Made by a program: the position numbers and the translations under genes
Shown here: piece by piece, positions 18,037-28,155 of the stretch
Position numbering within the stretch: the first letter of the stretch is position 1
Layout of the letters: each line of letters opens with the position of its first letter
Assembly (NCBI RefSeq): GCF_001665785.1
Contig: NZ_LZSO01000025.1
Location: 1-64,000 of the forward strand
DNA length: 64,000 bases
Origin: Mycolicibacterium peregrinum
GTDB lineage: Bacteria > Actinomycetota > Actinomycetes > Mycobacteriales > Mycobacteriaceae
Reading direction: 5' to 3'
Notes under the pieces: model-generated
Seen by the model: the letters and a program-made list of their open reading frames with translations, nothing else
What the model was told of the DNA's origin: nothing
Databases searched by the model: none

Positions 18037-19125
18037 ATGAACCATGCCCTGTCCACCAGATCCTTCCATGTTCTGCGCCGAAACCGTGGGCCCAACACCA
18101 TGGTCGGCCACACTCCCACCCTGTGGGTGTCCACTCCGTTCGCCGATACCGGGCGCGGATTCTGGGCCAAGCTCGAAGGCTTCAACCCGGGCGGTATGAA
18201 GGACCGCCCCGCCATGCACATGGTGGAGCAGGCCCGGGCCCGCGGCGACCTGAAACCGGGTGGTCGCATCATCGAATCGACCAGTGGGACATTGGGACTC
18301 GGACTCGCCTTCGCGGGAACGATCTACCACCATCCGGTCACCGTCGTGACCGATCCGGGTCTGGAGCCCATCGTCGAGCGCATGTTGACCGCCTACGGTG
18401 CCGACGTCTCGATGGTGAGCGAGCCGCACCCCACCGGTGGCTGGCAGCAGGCCCGGCGGGACCGGGTGGCCGAATTGCTCGCGGGCGACGACACCGCCTG
18501 GTACCCGGACCAATACAACAACCCCGACAACGTGGAGGCGTACCGGCCGCTCGCGTTGGAACTGAACGCACAGATCGGCCGGGTCGACGTGCTGGTCTGC
18601 TCGGTCGGTACGGGCGGGCACTCGGCCGGCGTGGCGCGGGTGCTGCGTGAGTTCAACCCGGACCTGCGCCTGATCGGGGTGGACACGATCGGTTCGACCA
18701 TCTTCGGTCAGCCCGCCGCGACCCGCGTCATGCGGGGTCTCGGCTCGAGCATCTACCCCCGCAACGTGGATTACGGCGCGTTCGACGAGGTGCACTGGGT
18801 CGCGCCGGCCGACGCGGTGTGGGCCGCCCGGACGCTGGCGTCGACGTACTACGCGAGCGGGGGATGGAGCGTGGGCGCGGTCGGTCTGGTGGCCGGCTGG
18901 GCAGCACGAAACCATCCGCCGGGCACCACGATTGCCGCGGTGTTCCCCGACGGCCCGCAGCGGTACTTCGACACGGTGTACAACGACGACTACTGCCGTG
19001 ATCTGGGCCTGCTCGATCACCAACCGGCCGATGAGCCCGAGACGATCGACACTCCGGGCGATCGCGTGGTGCAGTCCTGGACCCGCTGCGAGACGGTCAC
19101 CGACCCGATGGCGGTCGCCGGATGA
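18037..19125 (+). CDS. cysK2: CysK2-type PLP-dependent cysteine synthase
   Basis: 362 residues of the fold-type II PLP family. The PLP Lys is in [11 protein letters not shown] (about Lys55), [12 protein letters not shown] is the substrate loop and [10 protein letters not shown] the phosphate-binding loop. Sequence and neighbourhood (LpqS-like before, MFS after) match M. tuberculosis CysK2 (Rv0848), which uses O-phosphoserine with thiosulfate to make S-sulfocysteine. The ATG at 18037 is chosen; a TTG at 17977 in the same frame would place the N-terminus inside the hairpin. A sulfur enzyme inside a copper operon suggests thiol supply or repair under copper stress. Confidence 0.85.
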   Translation: MNHALSTRSFHVLRRNRGPNTMVGHTPTLWVSTPFADTGRGFWAKLEGFNPGGMKDRPAMHMVEQARARGDLKPGGRIIESTSGTLGLGLAFAGTIYHHPVTVVTDPGLEPIVERMLTAYGADVSMVSEPHPTGGWQQARRDRVAELLAGDDTAWYPDQYNNPDNVEAYRPLALELNAQIGRVDVLVCSVGTGGHSAGVARVLREFNPDLRLIGVDTIGSTIFGQPAATRVMRGLGSSIYPRNVDYGAFDEVHWVAPADAVWAARTLASTYYASGGWSVGAVGLVAGWAARNHPPGTTIAAVFPDGPQRYFDTVYNDDYCRDLGLLDHQPADEPETIDTPGDRVVQSWTRCETVTDPMAVAG

Positions 19126-20381
19126 CCGGGCTCGTCGCACAGTTCCGCAGTTTCGACCTGCCGAGTCGGTTGTTGATGGTCAACCAGTTCGGCATCAACC
19201 TGGGTTTCTACATGCTGATGCCGTACCTTGCCGGCTATCTGGCCGGGCCGCTCGGCCTGGCCGCGTGGGCGGTGGGGCTCGTGCTGGGTGTGCGGAATTT
19301 CTCTCAGCAGGGCATGTTCATCGTCGGCGGCACTTTGGCGGACCGGCTGGGATACAAACCGCTGATCGTCGCCGGGTGTCTGTTGCGCACCGCGGGGTTC
19401 GGTCTGCTCGTCGTCGCGGACTCGTTGCCCGCGATGCTCATCGCCTCGGCGGCAACAGGTTTCGCCGGGGCCCTGTTCAACCCCGCGGTGCGGGCGTATC
19501 TGGCCGCCGACGCCGCTGACCGGCGGGTCGAGGCCTTCGCCACCTTCAACGTGTTCTACCAGGCCGGAATCCTGTTGGGCCCGCTGGCCGGAATGGCGTT
19601 GCTGGCCTTCGATTTCCGGGTGACGGCCGGGGTTGCGGCCGGGGTGTTCGCGGTGCTGACCGTGGCTCAGCTGCTGGCCCTGCCGCGGCACCGTGCCGAG
19701 CCTGTCGAGCAACGGAGCTCGGTGTTGGAGGACTGGCGTAGCGTCGTCGCCAACCGCGGGTTCGTGTTGTTCGCCGTGGCGATGATCGGCTCCTACGTGC
19801 TGTCGTTCCAGGTGTATCTGGCATTGCCGTTGCAGGCGGCACAGCTGCGCCCTGGAAACGAAACCGCGCTGGTGGCAGCGATATTCGTGGTGTCCGGCCT
19901 GATCGCGGTGGGCGGCCAGCTACGGATCACGCGGTGGTTCGCCGACCGCTGGGGGCCGCGGCGCAGCCTGGTGGTGGGCCTGCTGGTGCTGGCGGCGGCC
20001 TTCGTTCCGATGGCGGTGGTGCCCGACGGTGACCGGTTCGGGCCGGCCGCTGCGGTGGCGGCACTGCTCGTCTCGTCGGCGCTGCTGGCGCTGGGCTCGG
20101 CCGCGGTGTTCCCGTTCGAGATGGACACCGTCGTGGCGCTGTCGGGCGATCGGCTGGTCGCCACCCACTACGGCTTCTACAACACCGTCGTCGGAGTGGG
20201 GATCCTGGTGGGCAATGTGGCGACGGGCTCGTTGATCGGCGCGGCGCGCGCCGCGGGCCTCGCCGAGCTGGTGTGGCTGGGCCTCACAGCGATCGGGCTG
20301 GTGTCCGCGGCGGCGCTCTACGCGTTGACGAGGGATGGCGGGAAGCTGGCGCCCGCGTCGCTCACTGCATCGGAACGGTGA
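19122..20381 (+). CDS. MFS transporter (Rv0849-like)
   Basis: 419 residues with twelve predicted membrane spans and the conserved MFS loop after TM2 ([12 protein letters not shown]). [17 protein letters not shown] in TM5 is typical of drug/metabolite exporters. It starts with ATG overlapping the cysK2 stop (ATGA), so it should be made together with CysK2; transport of a sulfur metabolite or quinolone-like drug are both possible. Its last 20 bases overlap the 3' end of the convergent AIM24 gene. Confidence 0.87.
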   Translation: MTGLVAQFRSFDLPSRLLMVNQFGINLGFYMLMPYLAGYLAGPLGLAAWAVGLVLGVRNFSQQGMFIVGGTLADRLGYKPLIVAGCLLRTAGFGLLVVADSLPAMLIASAATGFAGALFNPAVRAYLAADAADRRVEAFATFNVFYQAGILLGPLAGMALLAFDFRVTAGVAAGVFAVLTVAQLLALPRHRAEPVEQRSSVLEDWRSVVANRGFVLFAVAMIGSYVLSFQVYLALPLQAAQLRPGNETALVAAIFVVSGLIAVGGQLRITRWFADRWGPRRSLVVGLLVLAAAFVPMAVVPDGDRFGPAAAVAALLVSSALLALGSAAVFPFEMDTVVALSGDRLVATHYGFYNTVVGVGILVGNVATGSLIGAARAAGLAELVWLGLTAIGLVSAAALYALTRDGGKLAPASLTASER

Positions 20382-21234
20382 CGCCCTCCGAGGGCTGCAC
20401 GATCACAAATCCGTTGCCGTGGAACGAGACCTGCACGGCCTCGCCGGAGCCCCGGCCGATCAGCGCGCCCGCCTTGAAACTCGTCTTGAGCTGAGTCTGA
20501 AGGTGTGCCGACCACGCCACCACCGCATTGGTGTCGGCGTAGGTCGGGGCTTCGGCGGCGTCGAGTACCACCGGTGGACCGTCGGTGGTCAGCGCCACCC
20601 ATCCGGTGCCACGCAGTGTGGTGTTGAACAGGCCGCCGGTGGCGATGCTGCCGCCGCGGACCCGTTCGATGTTCCAGTCCAGGCTCGACGAGAAGGCCAG
20701 CACATTCTTGCCGCTGACCGACAGGCCCGAGTTGGACAGCTGCAGCAGGTGCACGTCGAAACCTTGATCGGCCAGGAACACATCGCCGGAGCCCTGGCAG
20801 CGCATCAGCGGAAGGCCTTCACCGGTGAGTGCCTTCTTGATGAACTTCGATGCGCCGCCGCCTTCGAAGGCGAAGTCGACGTTGCCCTGGTAGGCGACCA
20901 TCGAGCCCTGTCGGGCCATGAACGGGTCACCGAGGCGGACCCGCAGCATCTTCTTGTTCTGGTTGGCGATCGGCGTCGCCTCTTTCTCGCTGAACCGGCC
21001 GTCGACGAGTTCGCCGCTGATGCCGGCGAACCCGCCACCCTGGGGCTGGGCCTGAACCTGTGCCTGCGGTTGCTGGGCCTGCGGTCGCTGCGGCGTTGCT
21101 CCCATCGGCGCGCGGCCGGCCTGGCCCTGATGGGATACCTGATCTGTCCAGGATTGTCCGTCCCACCACCGGTATTCGTAGCGGCCCTCGGGATCGGGCA
21201 GCCAACCGGGTTGCGGGGTTCCGTTCACAGTCAT
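20362..21234 (-). CDS. AIM24 family protein with N-terminal DUF2510 domain
   Basis: 290 residues. Residues 7-34 form a DUF2510 tryptophan-rich module (GWLPDPEGRYEYRWWDGQSW). A Gln/Pro-rich linker follows (about 45-66). The rest is an AIM24/DUF124 beta domain (MLRVRLGDPFMARQGSMVAY, GLFNTTLRGTGWVAL, KTSFKAGALIGRGSGEAVQ). AIM24 proteins are trimeric beta-prism proteins of uncertain function. The gene stands alone, convergent with the MFS gene. Confidence 0.87.
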   Translation of the reverse strand: MTVNGTPQPGWLPDPEGRYEYRWWDGQSWTDQVSHQGQAGRAPMGATPQRPQAQQPQAQVQAQPQGGGFAGISGELVDGRFSEKEATPIANQNKKMLRVRLGDPFMARQGSMVAYQGNVDFAFEGGGASKFIKKALTGEGLPLMRCQGSGDVFLADQGFDVHLLQLSNSGLSVSGKNVLAFSSSLDWNIERVRGGSIATGGLFNTTLRGTGWVALTTDGPPVVLDAAEAPTYADTNAVVAWSAHLQTQLKTSFKAGALIGRGSGEAVQVSFHGNGFVIVQPSEGVTVPMQ

Positions 21235-21376
21235 CGCCTCAGGCTACAGATGGAGCACCGGTCTGAACGGGGTCCGACCGGTGCTTTCGGGTCGCGTTCG
21301 TATCCAGGTGGCGGAATTTTCGCCTCGGCGCCGCCACAGCGTCACGAACGGGGCGAACCCCTGGCATTCTGGTGCC

Positions 21377-21580
21377 ATGGCAAAGGAAATCGACCCGCTC
21401 CGCGCCCAGGGCGCGCTCGCGGTCTTGAAGCAGCACCCCGGCATGGTGCTGTTCGCGGTGTCACCGGCGATCATCGTGCTGGGCGCCGTGTGGTGGATCG
21501 CCGGCCCGGGCTGGGCGGGGTTGCTGCTGGTCGCCCTGGTGCTGGCCGGTGGCGCCGCACTGCTGCTCAAGCGCAACTAG
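21377..21580 (+). CDS. Small two-span membrane protein
   Basis: 67 residues. A short cytoplasmic N-terminus (MAKEIDPLRAQGALAVLKQHPG) is followed by two hydrophobic helices (about 24-42 and 44-62) with PG and GG turns, ending in KRN. I do not recognise the family. The ATG at 21377 is chosen because the longer open frame upstream has no coding character. A possible terminator hairpin follows at 21598-21620. Confidence 0.6.
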   Translation: MAKEIDPLRAQGALAVLKQHPGMVLFAVSPAIIVLGAVWWIAGPGWAGLLLVALVLAGGAALLLKRN

Positions 21581-21597
21581 ACCGGAAACCAACGATC

Positions 21598-21620
21598 GGC
21601 GTTCGCCGGTGGTGAACGCC
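21598..21620 (+). terminator. Candidate hairpin terminator
   Basis: GGCGTTC (21598-21604) pairs with GAACGCC (21614-21620) across a 9-base loop, 18 bases after the stop of the small membrane protein gene. There is no T-run, which is common for mycobacterial terminators. Confidence 0.4.
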
Positions 21621-21633
21621 GTCCCACCAGCAA

Positions 21634-21656
21634 TGTAACGGTGTAATCATGTAATC
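21634..21656 (+). promoter_or_regulatory. Triple TGTAA direct repeat at the start of the RHH-like gene
   Basis: TGTAA occurs at 21634, 21642 and 21650, an exact 8-bp period, and the last unit runs into the ATG at 21657. Short tandem operators like this are typical of ribbon-helix-helix autoregulators, and the gene product has an RHH-like C-terminal region. Confidence 0.5.
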
Positions 21657-22196
21657 ATGAACAAACACCAACACCATCGCCGGTCTGCTGACGAGGCCGC
21701 CGAGTGGTTCGCAGGCCGACTGCCCGACACCTGGTTCACCGGCGATCCGACCGTGATCGTCGACCGTGAGGAGATCACCGTCATCGGCCGGCTCCCCGAC
21801 CCGGAAGAAGTCGAGACCAAAGCCCGGGCCTCCGGGCGGGCATCGCGGTTTCGGGAGGAGACTCGCGGTGAGCGCATGCGCATCGCCGACGAGGCGCAGG
21901 CCCGTTTCGACCGGAAGGTCTCCTGGGGCGTGGAAATAGGCACCGGGGTGGACGACAGCGACGATGTGGAGCGAATCTTGTTCACACACATCGCCGTACC
22001 GGTCATGACGCGGCTCAAGCAGCCCGAGCGTCAGGTACTCGACACCTTGGTCGATGCCGGTGTGGCGCGGTCCCGCTCGGACGCGCTGGCCTGGTCCGTG
22101 CGACTGGTCGGGCAGCACACCGAGGAGTGGCTGGACAAGCTGCGCGACGCCATGAAGGCGGTCGACGATCTACGGGCCGAAGGTCCCGGCGCCTAG
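21657..22196 (+). CDS. Conserved hypothetical protein with RHH-like C-terminal region
   Basis: 179 residues. The N-terminal 100 residues are charged (WFAGRLPDTWFTGDPTVIVDREEITVIGRLPDPE, then Arg/Glu-rich helices) and not recognised. The C-terminal part (TRLKQPERQVLDTLVDAGVARSRSDALAW, about 121-149) resembles ribbon-helix-helix regulators or their dimerisation helices. The gene is preceded by three TGTAA repeats, which fits autoregulation. It ends tail to tail with the molybdopterin oxidoreductase, overlapping by four bases. Confidence 0.6.
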   Translation: MNKHQHHRRSADEAAEWFAGRLPDTWFTGDPTVIVDREEITVIGRLPDPEEVETKARASGRASRFREETRGERMRIADEAQARFDRKVSWGVEIGTGVDDSDDVERILFTHIAVPVMTRLKQPERQVLDTLVDAGVARSRSDALAWSVRLVGQHTEEWLDKLRDAMKAVDDLRAEGPGA

Positions 22197-24358
22197 AGTC
22201 GCTCGACTCCCACAAATACCGAGCCGAGCGCCGAGGTCTGCGACAGCGGATCTATCGATGTCCGGTCGGCCAGCAGATTGCGGTTCACCCCATAGGTGTC
22301 CGGCGGGCTGCCCCGACGGGGGTCGAATACCCCTGAGCCCCAGCCATGGTCGAGTACGACCACCCCGCGGCGTGGCCGGTCGCTGAGGGCTGCGGTCACC
22401 TCCAGCCGCCCGGTCGGTGAGAACACCCGAACCCGGTCGCCTGACGCGATGCCCAGCGCGGCGGCGTCGTCGGGGTGCAGCAGTACCTCGTTTCCCTTGC
22501 CTCCTGGATGCAGGCCGGGCAGTTCGTTCAGCCACGAATTCATCGAATGCCGTCGGCGCCGGTTGCCCAGCAGGAACGGGAACCCCTCCGGCGGTTCGGG
22601 GTTCGACGTGGCGAGCAGTTCACGGGCTCGTGCCACGAACTCAGTGGGTGCCGCATGGACCTTGTGGTCCGGGGTGCGCAACGCCTCGCGGAACCGGCCG
22701 AACCGCCGTGGGCCCAGCACCAGACCGTGCGGATGGGCTTTGAGCTCGCGCCAGGTGAGCTTGTGCCCGTCGACCTTGCGCGAGGTCAGGATGATCAGCC
22801 GGTCTATCCAGTGCGGCCCGAAGGCCAACCCGGGCCGTCGGGTCCGCACCGCCAGCCAGCGGCTCGCGCGGATGAACCCGTTGAAGCCCTTGGCGCCGAA
22901 CAGCGGGCGGCGCATCGCCAGCGCCAGATCGGTGAACACCCGCCACTCCTCGCGGGCGCCGGCCGGCGGTTCGACGGCTTTCACGCCGTATTGCACGTAC
23001 GGCTCGTCGTGCATACCGCTGGTGAAGGCCAGCAGATCGTCGCGTTCGAGCCAGTGCGCCGCGGGCAGCAGCCAGTGCGCGTGCCGGTGGCTCTCGCGTT
23101 GCACCAGGTCGATGGCCACCAGCAGGTCGAGCCGGCCCAGCGCCTCGTCGAGCCTGGCTCCGTCGGGCCCTGAGATCACCGGGTTACCGGAATTGATCAG
23201 CAGGGCACGGATCTGGCCGCGGCCCGGCGTGGTGATCTCGTCGGGCAGCTCGGCCAACGCGTGCGCCCCGGCGACCAGCTCACGTCCCGCCACCCGGCTG
23301 GTGTGCGGGCGGGTGGCCGCCAACCCGGCCAGCCGCAGCGTGTCGACGTAGCCCGGCTCGAAGCGACGACCACCCGGGCGGTCCATCCGCCCGGTGATGA
23401 GGTTGAGCACATGCCCCAGCCATTCGGCCACGGTGCCCGCGGCGTGGAGCGAGACCCCGGTACGGGTGATGGCCATCGCGCCTGGCGCCGAGGCGAATTC
23501 GCGGGCCACCCGCTCGATCACGTCGCGGGGGACGTCGCAGCGTGTCGCCAGGTCGTCGAGGTCGGCTTCGGCGGTCAGAGCACGTAGGTCCGCCACCCCG
23601 GTGGCCAGCTCGGCACAGTCGGCGCGGTGTTCGCGATCCTCGTCGAGAATCACCTTGACCATCGCCAGCAGCAGCGCCCAATCCGTACCGGGACGCACGG
23701 GCAGATGGAGATCCGCGGCCTGCGCGCTCTCGGTGCGGAGCGGGTCCACCACGACGATGCGGGCGCCACGCTTCTGGCGCTCCCGTGCCCGGCGCCAGCC
23801 GCCCGGCACCGATTCCACCCAGTTCCACGCGCTCACAGCGGGATTGGCGCCGATGATCAGAAAATAGTCACAGTTGTCGACATCGGAGACGGGCACCATC
23901 AAGGGTGACCCGTACATGGCTTCGGCCACCACGTGCAGCGCGTTCTGGTCCACCGAGCCGACCGCGTAGCGGTTGTACGTGCCGACGGCGTCCAGCCAGG
24001 CGTTCATGAATACGAGGTTCGAGGACGAGTAGCCGGCCGGATTGCCGTAGTAGGCGGCTACCGCATCCGGGCCCCCAGCGTCGATGATCCGGTTCATACG
24101 CTGCGCGATGTCGCTGATCGCCTCGTCCCAGCTCGCCTCGACGTAGCCGTCACCTACCCGGCGCATCGGCGCCATGATGCGCCGCGGGTGCTCCACGACC
24201 TGACCGGCCGTGCGGCCTTTCGCGCAGAAATCACCCCAGGTGTGCGGGTTGAGCTTGTCGGGGCCGATCTTGACGACGCGATTGTCCTCGACCGTCACCT
24301 CGAGGCCGCACGAGGCCAGGCAGTACCGGCAGAACGTGTGCACGGTACGGGGCGTCAT
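22193..24358 (-). CDS. Molybdopterin-dependent oxidoreductase (formate dehydrogenase/nitrate reductase superfamily)
   Basis: 721 residues. The N-terminus carries a 4Fe-4S motif with Cys at about 10, 13 and 17 (FCRYCLASCG) and a fourth at about 45 (GDFCAKGRT). Molybdopterin-binding regions follow (GSVDQNALH, LIIGANPAVS, NSGNPVISGPDG) and a C-terminal molydopterin dinucleotide-binding beta barrel (VLLHPDDAAALGIASGDRVRVFSPTG). No twin-arginine signal is visible, so the enzyme is cytoplasmic. The substrate is unknown and no partner electron-transfer subunit lies beside it. The ATG is seven bases after a TAGTGT -10-like box, so it may be leaderless. Confidence 0.88.
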   Translation of the reverse strand: MTPRTVHTFCRYCLASCGLEVTVEDNRVVKIGPDKLNPHTWGDFCAKGRTAGQVVEHPRRIMAPMRRVGDGYVEASWDEAISDIAQRMNRIIDAGGPDAVAAYYGNPAGYSSSNLVFMNAWLDAVGTYNRYAVGSVDQNALHVVAEAMYGSPLMVPVSDVDNCDYFLIIGANPAVSAWNWVESVPGGWRRARERQKRGARIVVVDPLRTESAQAADLHLPVRPGTDWALLLAMVKVILDEDREHRADCAELATGVADLRALTAEADLDDLATRCDVPRDVIERVAREFASAPGAMAITRTGVSLHAAGTVAEWLGHVLNLITGRMDRPGGRRFEPGYVDTLRLAGLAATRPHTSRVAGRELVAGAHALAELPDEITTPGRGQIRALLINSGNPVISGPDGARLDEALGRLDLLVAIDLVQRESHRHAHWLLPAAHWLERDDLLAFTSGMHDEPYVQYGVKAVEPPAGAREEWRVFTDLALAMRRPLFGAKGFNGFIRASRWLAVRTRRPGLAFGPHWIDRLIILTSRKVDGHKLTWRELKAHPHGLVLGPRRFGRFREALRTPDHKVHAAPTEFVARARELLATSNPEPPEGFPFLLGNRRRRHSMNSWLNELPGLHPGGKGNEVLLHPDDAAALGIASGDRVRVFSPTGRLEVTAALSDRPRRGVVVLDHGWGSGVFDPRRGSPPDTYGVNRNLLADRTSIDPLSQTSALGSVFVGVERL

Positions 24359-24383
24359 TACAGTGACACTACAATTTGTAATG
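24356..24383. promoter_or_regulatory. Nested inverted repeats over the molybdopterin oxidoreductase promoter
   Basis: CATTACA (24356-24362) and TGTAATG (24377-24383) are perfect inverted arms centred 21 bp apart, two helical turns. Inside lies TACAA-T-TTGTA (24370-24380), a perfect odd palindrome. They overlap the start codon and a -10-like TAGTGT on the minus strand (24366-24371). This would suit a repressor. Confidence 0.45.
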
Positions 24384-24394
24384 GAATTGCGGTG

Positions 24395-26287
24395 CTAAAC
24401 CTGCGTCATCTCCCAGTACCGACCGTGCCGCGACATGAGTTCCTCGTGGGTGCCGCGCTCGATGATCCGGCCGGCGTCCATCACCAGGATCAGGTCGGCA
24501 TCCCGGATGGTCGAAAGCCGGTGGGCGATGATGAAACACGTCCGGTCCCGGCGCAATTCGGCCATCGCCTGCTGGATCAGGAGTTCGGTGCGGGTGTCCA
24601 CCGCGCTGGTGGCCTCGTCGAGAACCAGCACCTTGGGCCGGGCCAGCACCGCACGGGCGATCGTGATCAACTGCTTCTCACCGGCGCTGATGGCACCGCC
24701 GTCATCGTCGACCCGGGTGGCGTACCCGTTCGGCAGGGTGTGCACGAACCGGTCCACGTATGCCGCCCTGGCCGCCTCGATCACCTCGTCCTCGGACGCG
24801 TCGGGCCGGCCGTAGGCGATGTTGTCGTAGATGGTGCCGCCGAACAGCCAGGTGTCCTGCAGCACCATGCCGATCGAGGACCGAAGCGATTGCCGGCTCA
24901 CCGTCGAGATGTCGACACCGTCGATCAGGATCCGGCCGGAATCGACGTCGTAGAACCTCATCAGCAGGTTCACGCACGTGGTCTTGCCCGCGCCGGTGGG
25001 GCCGACGATCGCCACGGTGCGGCCCGGCTCGGCAACCAGGGAGAGGTCTTCGATCACCGGGGTGTCCGGCAGGTAGTCGAAGTTCACGTGTTCGAATTCG
25101 ACCCGGCCGCTGCGGATCTCGAGGTCGGTTGCCGGTTCGGAGGACTGTTCGTCGGCGTCGAGCAACTCGAAGACCCGTTCGGCGCTGGCGATTCCGGACT
25201 GCAGAGTGTTGTACATCCCGGCCACCTGGCCCAGCGGTTGGTTGAACTGCCGAACGTACTGGATGAACGCCTGGATGCTGCCAAGCGTGATCTGCCCGGT
25301 CGCCACCTGCAACCCACCCACCACGGCGACGGCCACGTAGCTGAGGTTGCCGATGAACATCGTCGTCGGGCCCACGAGTCCAGAGAAGAACTGCGCACCG
25401 ATGCTGGACCGGTAGACCTCGTCGTTGAGTTCGTCGAACTTCCGCTGGGCGGCCTCCCGGTGCCCGAAGGTCTTGACGATCGTGAAACCGCTGTAGGTCT
25501 CCTCGATGTGGGCCGAGAGTCGGCCGGTGTTGCGCCACTGCGCGACGAACAAAGGCTGCGACCGACGGGTGATCCAGCGGATCGCCCACAGCGCCAGCGG
25601 GACGGTGACGACGGTGAGCAGGGTCAGCAGGGGCGAGATGGTCAGCATCATGACCAGCACCGCGAACACGGTCAGCACCGACGTCAGTAGTTGGCTGACG
25701 GTCATCGACACCGAGCTCTGCATGTTGTCTATGTCGTTGGTGACCCGGCTCAGCACCTCGCCACGCTGCCGGGAATCGAAGTAGGACAGTGGAAGTCGGT
25801 GCAGCTTGTCCTCGACGTCGGCCCGCAGCGCGACCATGGTGCGCTGCACCGTGACGTTGAGCAACTGGGCCTGCAACCAAACCAGCACCGCGGCAAGCAG
25901 ATACAGGCCCAGGGCCAGGGCCAGGGTGCGGGCCACCGCGGCAAAGTCCACCCCGTGGCCGGGAACCACGTTCATTCCCGACAGCAGGTCGGCGAACGTC
26001 GTGTCGCCGCGGGCCTGGGCGGCCGCTATGGCCTGCTCTTTGGTCAGGCCCGCGGGTAGTCCGCGTCCGATCACACCGTTGAACAGCAGATCGGTGGCGT
26101 GTCCGAGAACCCGGGGGCCGATCACGCCGATGGCGATACCACCCATTCCGAGCAGCACCACCGAGATCGCCAGGCCACGTTGTGGCGCCAGGCGCCCGAG
26201 TAGCCGAAGGGCCGATCCGCGGAAGTCGCGGGTGCGCGCGACCGGTGCGACAGGCGTTCCCGAGCGGCGCAGCACGTGCCCGGTCAT
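24395..26287 (-). CDS. ABC exporter half-transporter, Rv1272c-like
   Basis: 630 residues. An N-terminal six-span exporter domain (about 35-360) is fused to an ATPase domain with Walker [11 protein letters not shown], signature ISAGEKQL, Walker [10 protein letters not shown] and H-loop AHRLS. The signature deviates from LSGGQ, with SAGEK. It pairs with the upstream half-transporter (ATGA overlap), forming a heterodimeric exporter like Rv1272c/Rv1273c. Large extra residues between the first two spans (about 75-120, [20 protein letters not shown]) form a periplasmic loop. The substrate is not evident. Confidence 0.9.
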   Translation of the reverse strand: MTGHVLRRSGTPVAPVARTRDFRGSALRLLGRLAPQRGLAISVVLLGMGGIAIGVIGPRVLGHATDLLFNGVIGRGLPAGLTKEQAIAAAQARGDTTFADLLSGMNVVPGHGVDFAAVARTLALALGLYLLAAVLVWLQAQLLNVTVQRTMVALRADVEDKLHRLPLSYFDSRQRGEVLSRVTNDIDNMQSSVSMTVSQLLTSVLTVFAVLVMMLTISPLLTLLTVVTVPLALWAIRWITRRSQPLFVAQWRNTGRLSAHIEETYSGFTIVKTFGHREAAQRKFDELNDEVYRSSIGAQFFSGLVGPTTMFIGNLSYVAVAVVGGLQVATGQITLGSIQAFIQYVRQFNQPLGQVAGMYNTLQSGIASAERVFELLDADEQSSEPATDLEIRSGRVEFEHVNFDYLPDTPVIEDLSLVAEPGRTVAIVGPTGAGKTTCVNLLMRFYDVDSGRILIDGVDISTVSRQSLRSSIGMVLQDTWLFGGTIYDNIAYGRPDASEDEVIEAARAAYVDRFVHTLPNGYATRVDDDGGAISAGEKQLITIARAVLARPKVLVLDEATSAVDTRTELLIQQAMAELRRDRTCFIIAHRLSTIRDADLILVMDAGRIIERGTHEELMSRHGRYWEMTQV

Positions 26288-28029
26288 CGCGGATCCCCGG
26301 CAGTGATGGCCTGCGACGCCGCGAACTCGGCGTAGGTGGGACAGCCGGCGAGCAAAGACTCGTGCGTGCCGATGCCGACGATGCGGCCGTCCTCGACCAC
26401 GACAACCTGGTCGGCCTCGATCACCGTCGAGATCCGTTGCGAGACGATGACCACGGTGGCGTCGGCCGACACCTCACGTAGCGCGGTGCGTACCCGGGCA
26501 TCGGTGTGCACATCGAGGGCTGACAGCGCATCGTCGAACAGGTAGATCGCGGGCCTACGGATCACCGCACGTGCGATCGCCAGCCGTTGGCGCTGCCCGC
26601 CCGAGAAATTGATGCCGCCCTGGGCCACCAAGCGGTCCAGCCCCTCGGGGTGGGCCGCCACGAAGTCGTCGGCCGCCGCGATCCGCAGCGCCTCCCACAT
26701 CTGTTCTTCGGTGAGTTCCTGTCCCGGCGCAGCGCCGTAGCGCAGATTCTCGGCGATGGTTCCGGAGAACAGATGGCCGCGTTGGGGGACCAGGCCGATC
26801 GACGACCACAGCTGTTCGAGGTCCAGTTCACGGACGTCGACGCCGTCAACACGTACCGCGCCTGAGGTGACGTCGTAGAACCGGCAGATCAAGGCCAGCA
26901 GGGTGGACTTGCCGGATCCCGTGGAGCCCACGACAGCAGTGGTGGTCCCGCGCTCCACGTGCATCGAGACCTGCTGCAGCACCGGGCGATCGGCGCCGGG
27001 ATAGCTGAATGACGCGTCGTGAAACTCGATCTCGCCGGCTATGGACACCGGCCGGACCGGGTCGGGTGGGCTGGTGATCTGAGGCCGGGTGCCCAGCACA
27101 CCGCTGACCCGCTCGGCGCAGACCGACGCGCGCGGAAGCATCACCGCCAGGACCGTCGCCATCAACACGGCCATCAGAATCTGCATGAAGTACGCCAGGA
27201 ACGCGATCAGCGAGCCCACCTGCATGTGGCCGGAGTCGATGCGCAGTCCGCCGAACCAGATCAGCGCGACGCTGGAGATGTTGATCACCAGGGTGGTGGC
27301 CGGCAGCATCAGCGCCTGCCACCGACCGGCCTCCAGTGCGGTGGCCGACAAGGACTCGTTGGCATCGGCGAAGCGGTGCTGCTCGACGGGCTCGCGCGCA
27401 AAGGCCCGGATCACCCGGATGCCGGACAGCTGATCGCGCATCACCCGGTTGATGCCGTCGATCACCTTCTGCATGCGGCGGAAGATCGGCCACAGGTGTC
27501 TGATGATCCAGAAGTTCGCCAGTGCCATCACCGGAACACTGACCAGCAGCAGCCACGACAGTCCGGCGTCCTGGTGCAACGCCATCAGGATTCCGCCGAT
27601 CGACATGATCGGCGCGGTGATCAGGATGGTGGCGGTCATCTGCAGCAGCTGCTGGATCTGGCCGACGTCGTTGGTGGTGCGCGTCAGCAGCGACGGGGCG
27701 CCGAAGCGGGCCGTCTCCTCGGCCGAGAACGTGGTGACGTGGTGGAAGATCGCCGAGCGAAGATCGCGGCCGAAGCTCATGGCGGCGCGCGATCCGAAGA
27801 ACACCGCCCCGATCGCGCATACCACCTGCAGACCGGTGACACCGAGCATGACCCCGCCGAGTTCGACGATGCGACTCGCATCGCCCTTGGCCACGCCGTC
27901 GTCGATGATCGCGGCGTTGACCGTCGGCAGGTACAGCGAGGCCAGGGTGCTGATCACCTGCAGCGTCGCGACGATGGCGAGCAGCCGCCGGTACGGCCGC
28001 ACGTACCGTCGCAGCAGCGCCCAGAGCAT
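26284..28029 (-). CDS. ABC exporter half-transporter, Rv1273c-like
   Basis: 581 residues. Six membrane spans (about 15-310) precede an ATPase domain with Walker [11 protein letters not shown], signature [13 protein letters not shown], Walker [13 protein letters not shown] and Q-loop GLVPQRGH. Walker B ends in Asp rather than the catalytic Glu (FDDALS), a degenerate site typical of heterodimeric exporters, where the partner supplies the active site. The ATG at 28029 ([10 protein letters not shown]) matches the length of Rv1273c; the longer frame runs into the divergent lprB promoter. Confidence 0.9.
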   Translation of the reverse strand: MLWALLRRYVRPYRRLLAIVATLQVISTLASLYLPTVNAAIIDDGVAKGDASRIVELGGVMLGVTGLQVVCAIGAVFFGSRAAMSFGRDLRSAIFHHVTTFSAEETARFGAPSLLTRTTNDVGQIQQLLQMTATILITAPIMSIGGILMALHQDAGLSWLLLVSVPVMALANFWIIRHLWPIFRRMQKVIDGINRVMRDQLSGIRVIRAFAREPVEQHRFADANESLSATALEAGRWQALMLPATTLVINISSVALIWFGGLRIDSGHMQVGSLIAFLAYFMQILMAVLMATVLAVMLPRASVCAERVSGVLGTRPQITSPPDPVRPVSIAGEIEFHDASFSYPGADRPVLQQVSMHVERGTTTAVVGSTGSGKSTLLALICRFYDVTSGAVRVDGVDVRELDLEQLWSSIGLVPQRGHLFSGTIAENLRYGAAPGQELTEEQMWEALRIAAADDFVAAHPEGLDRLVAQGGINFSGGQRQRLAIARAVIRRPAIYLFDDALSALDVHTDARVRTALREVSADATVVIVSQRISTVIEADQVVVVEDGRIVGIGTHESLLAGCPTYAEFAASQAITAGDPR

Positions 28030-28139
28030 CTGGCTACTCTTGCACACCGCCGCTGTCGGTCGTGTGCGGCCGCCTCCGTGTCCGGTCACTGAAAGTGCAG
28101 GTCAGTCGGTGTGTCGCTATGGGGCATAGGTGTTGCAGC

Positions 28140-28155
28140 TACAGTGCATGGCGTG
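28140..28155 (+). promoter_or_regulatory. Candidate leaderless promoter of lprB
   Basis: TACAGT (28140-28145) fits TANNNT and ends seven bases before the GTG at 28153, with no ribosome site between them. This suggests transcription from the start codon. Confidence 0.35.
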
